From NCBI RefSeq assembly GCF_020382885.2, contig NC_058501.1:13861501-13925500 (forward strand): 64,000 bases of DNA, in the 5' to 3' direction. The notes under the pieces were generated by a model, which was given only the letters and a program-made list of their open reading frames with translations, ran no database searches and had not been told where the DNA came from. A program made the position numbers and the translations under genes. Positions within the stretch are counted from its first letter, which is position 1. Every line of letters starts with the position of its first letter. This document shows, one piece after another, positions 59,601-64,000 of the stretch. The DNA is from Scatophagus argus. Its lineage: Eukaryota; Chordata; Actinopteri; Scatophagidae.

Positions 59601-62540
59601 AGAAGTCCAAGAAACCAGTTAAAGTCATGAAAGAAGTCATCAGGTAGTTCTTTTTTCTCATACCCATATTAAGACCAGACTTCTTGTATACATTTAAGAA
59701 TGAAGTCTTGAGCCTTTGATGTTCTGTGACTCAGCACCCTGTTGGTTTAATGAACTGATAACACTTTCACTTCTGTTATTTCAGTTATCTGTATGAACCA
59801 GAGGGAAACGCTTGCAGCTTGACTGACAGCACGGCAGAGGAGCATGTTCTGGCACTTGTCGAACATTCTGCAGATGAAGCTCGAGATCGGATCAACAGAT
59901 ACATGCCCAACTCTAAGGTTTTCCACCTAACTTGTTGTGTATAAATTCCTACTCACGTATGATGTTTCCAGGTCAACTTTGACTCTACCGTGAAGTGTTG
60001 CTGAAGCAGTTGAATGTGTGAATGCATGGACTTACCTTCTTTCCATCAGTGTAGTTTGTATTGACAGTATATTCTCTCTCTTCTGTGTTTTCAGATTGGC
60101 TACTTGCGTAAAGAGACAGACAGTTCTCTCATATATACTGTTGTGAATCAACTTGATCCTGATGCAGAAGGTTTGTTATTGTGGAGTCCTTTAAACGTCT
60201 TTTAGAACCCTGTGTTCATGTAAGATCTGCACAACATTAGTATAATAAGTGAATATCTGAGTAAGAAGCAAATTGTTCTTAATCTTTTGCAGAAGAGGAG
60301 ACTCATAAAGTGGACCTGAGTTCTCTGTCCAATAAGCTTCTGCCTGGATTAACGACCTTGGGCTTTAAAGATGACAGGAGACACAAAGGTATGTCCTGAA
60401 GTGTACTTTCGTTGATTTATTCCATAGTAGTTGTTTTAATTTGTCTCATTCATTTTTTTTTCATTCTCCTCCTGTGTAGTAACATTTCTCAGCAGTGCCT
60501 ACAACGTTCAGAGCCTTCAGAAGAACTCCGTCTTCCCAGACCTGCTGTCTGATGAGGTGGACATGCTCTATTCGGCCTATGGAGACGACACAGGGGTACA
60601 ATGTGCTCTCAGGTACGAGGACTTTGCTGTTGCAGATTAAATTTAGAGATTTGATCTCATATAAAAAAGTGTACTCTTTTAGCTTCTAATATGTTTACAT
60701 TTACCCTCAGCATACAGGAGTTTGTCAAGGGCTGTGAAAGTCTCACAAAGCGTTATGTCGATGAGCTTCTGGACAAAATGACGGCAGGCGATCACAGTAA
60801 AGCTGTCACTCAAATCCGACAGGTATCTGACTTGTATTTGGATTACAGCATGACACATTGTCACACACATTGCATCCATCTCTGGGATTGTCTTGACTAA
60901 ATCTACTACAGTCTGGTTTCTGCAACGCAGGCCTGTTATATGTATGATGGTATTTTACATTTCAGAAAAGAAATATGATGCCGAAACCTGATGAAACCAA
61001 ATCCAACATCTGTGACATGCAGGTATGCTGTAGTTTCTGTTACAAGTGATGGGACATTTAAATAGTTGCTTGACTGTCTGATTGAAGCTGCATGTTTTTG
61101 TTCAGATGGCAGATGGTACTGGCCTGGGAGAGAGTGGCTCAGTCCTGGACTTCATGTCAATGAAGAACTATCCTGATATGTCTCTGGATATATCCATGCT
61201 GAACTCATTAGGTGATTATCCTTTTCAAAATCCCTTAAGTCGCTGCTTTTACATGTAAAGCAATGATTCAGCCATAGCCCTTTAAGAAACTGGAATCGCG
61301 GTGCATTCTTGGATATTAACTTGTGTTGTCTGTGACTATCACCACTCATTTGTCATCTGTCAGTTGTTCTTCATCAGAAATCTATAAAGTATATGTGAAG
61401 GACAAATACCCATTTAAGTTCTGGACAGAGGCAGGAGAATTATTTATTACGAAACTGTGGTTAGTTATTGACAGTAGTTAATGGTATGGTTAATGACAGG
61501 GTTTGGGTTAGCTAATTGTGCACAATTAATCCACTGGTATCTTGTGTCAGTTCAGCAGTTCTTTTTGACACTTATAGTAAACAGTCAGCAGATTGTATAA
61601 CACATAACATGTTATAGCCTGTATCACCTGTAAAATGTCTAATTTTAAATTAACACCTACCTAATATATCTCCTCATATCCAAAACTGAGAAAATGTCAC
61701 ACTTTTACACTATCCATAAGTCCTGCACTCATATGGCAGATTTGCTGTGGATGATTTCCTTTTAAGGTGGTAAGATATGTAATGCCTTTTAATACTAAGA
61801 CTACACACGGCTCTGCATTATAGGCTTAATCCTATTAAAATTCTTGAGCACTTTTTGCTACATTTTGCAACACACTGAGCAGTCAAACTACAGTGACAGA
61901 CATGTTGGATAAGATGCTCCATGTTGACTTTTCTGCTTTAAATGGTGGATTTGGCTGTTTTTCCTTGCATAAACATTTAGCTAGTCTATTAATATGCACC
62001 TCTTATGCCTTTTGTGTGTACTTGTTCGTTCGTTTAATTTCCTACGATGATCTTACCTTCAATCTTTATCATCAGGTAAAACAGTGAAAAAAGAGCCGGG
62101 GAACGAAGAGGGCCAACAGCACTTTGACGATGCAGACAAACTCCTGCAGGAGTTCCACGAGGCTCAGGTCGACCGAGTCGGCTCCAGACCGTCATCCAAC
62201 CTGTCCTCCCTCTCTAATGCCTCAGAGAGGGACCAGCATCACTTAGGTATCTGCAACAGGAACAAAACTAAAAAGATAAATAAAGGAGCACCATTAATGC
62301 TTTTCAGTAACAATTTATCATCATATTGTCAGTAAATGTCATCTCAGTATGGCTTCAACTTCTCTGCAAAAGTTTCTTTGCTTTCTGCAGAATAGTAACA
62401 CCAGAGCAACAATATAAACAACATTTCTTTTATCCACAGGGAGTCCGTCACACCTGGGCGTTGGCGACCAGTCTGAAATGGTTCATGACCCCTATGAGTT
62501 CCTGCAGTCACCGGAGCCTGAGAGCACAGCCAACAGCTGA
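56640..62540 (+). CDS. brd9: BRD9 (bromodomain subunit of non-canonical BAF), complete
   Basis: Seventeen coding exons: 56640-56688, 57307-57527, 57619-57747, 57830-57968, 58077-58134, 58749-58893, 58987-59097, 59459-59643, 59785-59917, 60095-60170, 60293-60388, 60480-60612, 60711-60822, 60966-61022, 61106-61211, 62076-62246 and 62440-62540. Phases agree: 2022 nt, 673 residues (human long form 597). The start MGKKHKKHKPEW is followed by LEKPLKLVLKVGGSEVTELS, a Lys-rich stretch, and RPVRACRTQ. The bromodomain spans about 185-290, with FFAFPVTDAIAPGYS (ZA loop) and NAMVYNRPETVYY carrying acetyl-lysine-binding Asn261. The C-terminal DUF3512 region includes EPEGNACSLTDSTAEEHV, VTFLSS and GSRPSSNLSSLSNASERDQ. 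The end is DPYEFLQSPEPESTANS. BRD9 binds acetylated histones in the nucleus and scaffolds the SMARCA4-containing ncBAF remodeller with GLTSCR1/1L. Confidence 0.97.
56689..57306 (+). other. brd9 intron 1
   Basis: A 618-bp intron after the 49-nt coding exon 1, with donor GTACCT and acceptor TTTGTTTGTAG. It contains repeated gctagctta segments near its start. No other feature was recognised. Confidence 0.75.
57307..57527 (+). CDS. brd9: brd9 coding exon 2 (conserved N-terminal block and poly-Lys)
   Basis: A 221-nt exon encoding DYEDKALEKPLKLVLKVGGS and SGHDSSYYDDRSDHERERHK, then eight consecutive Lys and acidic residues. The sequence is nearly identical to mammalian BRD9. The Lys run is a likely nuclear localisation or nucleic-acid contact segment (inference). 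Confidence 0.96.
57619..57747 (+). CDS. brd9: brd9 coding exon 3 (divergent insert)
   Basis: A 129-nt, phase 0/0 exon with acceptor ATCCAATAG and donor GAG|GTGAGT. It begins EEKRKKREREQNE, as in mammals, but continues with an Ala/Thr-rich stretch and EPFTLSKSISIALE, which I do not recall from human BRD9. Because it is in phase it could be skipped without a frameshift. Confidence 0.85.
58135..58748 (+). other. brd9 intron 5
   Basis: A 614-bp intron with donor GTGAGG and acceptor TCTTTCCAG. Nothing else was recognised. Confidence 0.75.
58749..58893 (+). CDS. brd9: brd9 coding exon 6 (bromodomain, ZA loop)
   Basis: A 145-nt exon encoding KDPHGFFAFPVTDAIAPGYS, then IIKHPMDFSTMKDKI, with the Phe and Pro residues of the ZA loop. 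The acceptor is TCTTTCCAG. Confidence 0.97.
58987..59097 (+). CDS. brd9: brd9 coding exon 7 (bromodomain, acetyl-lysine Asn)
   Basis: A 111-nt, phase 0/0 exon encoding ADFKLMCDNAMVYNRPETVY through GFKMMSK. Asn261 (in YNRPE) is the conserved acetyl-lysine anchor and Tyr267 lies in the BC-loop/helix C start. Confidence 0.97.
59098..59458 (+). other. brd9 intron 7
   Basis: A 361-bp intron with donor GTAATA and acceptor CTTGTGTGCAG. Nothing else was recognised. Confidence 0.75.
59459..59643 (+). CDS. brd9: brd9 coding exon 8
   Basis: A 185-nt exon encoding ERLLALKRSMSFMQDMDYTQ then QAAILGDEDL and KKSKKPVKVMKEVI. In mammals the ERLLALKRSMSFMQDMD segment is present in some BRD9 isoforms and absent from others, so alternative use is possible here too. 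Confidence 0.94.
61212..62075 (+). other. brd9 intron 15
   Basis: An 864-bp AT-rich intron with donor GTGATT and acceptor TTTATCATCAG. No exon or repeat family was recognised within it. Confidence 0.75.
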
Positions 62541-62745
62541 CCACACACACTGCCATTTTGTTATCCTGGTGTTAACAGCACTGAGTCCTCAGCCTTGGAC
62601 TGTTTAAACACTGTGGAGACAGCAAGAGCCTCTAACCTGTTTTAAAGAACTGAGTATGACTGTACAGTCTGTTTGTAGTGTAACCGTATGTTTTTGTATC
62701 AGTGCGACACTTGAGAAATAAATACTTGCACCTGTATTTATAAAT
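62541..62745 (+). other. brd9: brd9 3' untranslated region
   Basis: A short 3'UTR of about 200 nt ending shortly after AATAAA at 62717-62722, with a GT-rich segment (atgtgtgtggttc) just downstream, as expected at a cleavage site. Confidence 0.75.
62717..62722 (+). terminator. brd9 polyadenylation signal
   Basis: Canonical AATAAA 177 nt after the brd9 stop, followed within 30 nt by a GT-rich downstream element. Confidence 0.75.
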
Positions 62746-63290
62746 GTGTGTGGTTCAGTGAGCAAACGAAAATAACTATTATCAGCTGCATTACACAGGT
62801 TGTGGGAACAGCTGTAAATGTAGGAACTGTCTACTGGTAATGCACACCCAAATGTAGTCAAATTTACAGTAAAAGGATGTTTTAAGATCGTCTGGCTGCA
62901 GTAAAGATGCGCTGCTGAGTCCTCATTTATGCAGTAGTAAACTTCCACTCATATAGTTACACTGAGCAATGGTTGCTACTGTAGGATGTTTCAGTATGTG
63001 GAAACACAAAAAGGAAGTGAAAATAAAGAAATATACATGCAGTGCATTTACATTTCAGCATAAAGAGAAACAGGGGGGAAAGGATTTATTTGTTGAAAGC
63101 AGAAGTTGTATTTATCTCGTTTGCAGTTCCCTCTTTGAACACTGGCAAATTTTTAGCAGGCTTATATTCTTAAGGGCCTAAAATAGTTAGAAAGCATGGC
63201 AGAGACTACGTTTGGTAGCCAAACTGTATGCATGTTTAATCAGTCGCAGAGGAGCTTTAACTGAAGAAAAACAAACAAACAAACAAACAC
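62746..63290. other. Intergenic stretch after brd9
   Basis: No gene was recognised. It ends with a (CAAA)n tract at about 63266-63290. Confidence 0.55.
63266..63290. repeat. (CAAA)n microsatellite
   Basis: Tandem ACAA units just before the right-edge promoter-like segment. Confidence 0.9.
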
Positions 63291-63637
63291 AGAAACGTGG
63301 GTATCTTGAAGAGTGCTTATGGCGCACATGCGCAGTAAGGCAGTTTCCATAGCGCCGCGATGACCTGCTGAGTGAGTTGATTCTTCAACTTCTGACTCAC
63401 GTCTCTCGGTGATACAAATCCAAGGACGCTGGAGCATTTTACCCATTTTTACTGGTGATTTTTTTAGTTGTTTCTCTCTGTGTTGGCGGTGTGTGTTTGT
63501 TCACCATGTGAAGTTTGCTTACTGAAACACCTGCCCGTCTGACAAACTAATCATGGGCCATCGTGCGGTGGAAATCTCCGTCTGTATTTGAACAAGAGAA
63601 TATTGTTTTAATTTTACGGTCGCTTTCCCTAGCAAAG
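63291..63637 (+). promoter_or_regulatory. Promoter and probable 5'UTR exon of an unidentified plus-strand gene
   Basis: The segment is CpG-containing and has an NRF1-like palindromic site gcgcacatgcgc at 63322-63333, followed by agcgccgcgatg. A strong plus-strand donor AAAG|GTGAGTC ends a candidate exon at 63637. ATGs in it open only very short frames (ATG-TGA at 63506; 13 codons from 63553), so the exon is probably untranslated. The gene continues beyond the window and cannot be named. Confidence 0.45.
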
Positions 63638-63976
63638 GTGAGTCATTCTTTATGGACTAAAACTTTGTACAGACACATTTTCCTACAGGCTACTGTTGGC
63701 GTGGTGTTAAGTGTAAAATGTAAAATATCCGAATGGGCGGTGTTTTAATTAACGCTAAACGTAAAATGCGGCGTGTGCTAAAGCAAATAACCTGCAAAAC
63801 AGAGGCAGCAACTACCAAGAAGACCAACAGTAGGAAGTTTCATTTATCACCGATTTACTTGGCAACTGGCTTTAAATTTCATCCACAGGTCTAACTGCAG
63901 TGATAAACCAAAAAAAAAAAAAATAATAATAATTGCCTTCTTGTTATAAGGCCGACAAACTGTTGTTTGTTTCCAG
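63638..63976 (+). other. Probable first intron of the unidentified right-edge gene
   Basis: This lies between the donor at 63638 (GTGAGT) and an acceptor TTGTTTGTTTCCAG ending at 63976. It contains a poly-A/AAT run at 63909-63932. The exon beginning at 63977 leaves the window after 24 bases. Confidence 0.4.
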
Positions 63977-64000
63977 GTTTTTAGCTCATCTGTCGCATTT

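Noticed and set aside
1..64000. CRISPR arrays, prokaryotic operons, phage or integrated viral genes
   Set aside because: The window shows only vertebrate intron/exon structure and simple repeats; no spaced direct repeats, polymerase or capsid-like frames were seen.

Overview
This window is vertebrate nuclear DNA, almost certainly from a ray-finned (teleost) fish. Evidence: short coding exons with GT/AG borders, long AT-rich introns, many (CA)n and (CT)n microsatellites, and two copies of a dispersed element that starts 'agaatcagaat...tttatt'. There is no prokaryotic, viral or mobile-element coding content. Gene names rest on protein families recognised from memory; no search was run. Exon borders were read by eye, then checked for reading phase.

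Layout, left to right. (1) About 2.8-10.4 kb, minus strand: the first three coding exons of a PLEKHG4/PLEKHG4B/KIAA1755-family Rho-GEF-like gene, whose 3' part lies beyond the left edge. A promoter-like stretch lies just upstream of its first ATG, and a separate CpG-enriched block at 20.6-21.1 kb could be a distal promoter. (2) 24.1-46.1 kb, minus strand: a complete nkd2 (naked cuticle homolog 2) gene with ten coding exons and a 457-residue product, including a 27-nt microexon, a split EF-hand, a 17.4-kb intron and a His-rich tail. (3) 51.2-56.0 kb, minus strand: a complete trip13 (Pch2-type AAA+ ATPase) with 14 coding exons and 426 residues. (4) 56.6-62.5 kb, plus strand: a complete brd9 (bromodomain subunit of non-canonical BAF) with 17 coding exons and 673 residues. 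It is divergent from trip13 across 631 bp. (5) 63.3-64.0 kb: a CpG-containing promoter-like segment and a probable 5'UTR exon of an unidentified plus-strand gene that leaves the window.

The brd9-trip13-nkd2 order matches human 5p15.33, where PLEKHG4B also lies, so the window is a conserved vertebrate neighbourhood. The genes are not an operon; only brd9 and trip13 appear to share a promoter region. NKD2 is a Dishevelled-binding antagonist of Wnt signalling, TRIP13 remodels HORMA proteins, BRD9 reads acetyl-lysine, and the PLEKHG4 family acts on Rho GTPases. I found no new biological system. The observations most worth checking are a cluster of TCF/LEF-like motifs upstream of nkd2, an nkd2 splice donor made of a GT microsatellite, and possible alternative promoters or truncated forms of the PLEKHG4-like gene.
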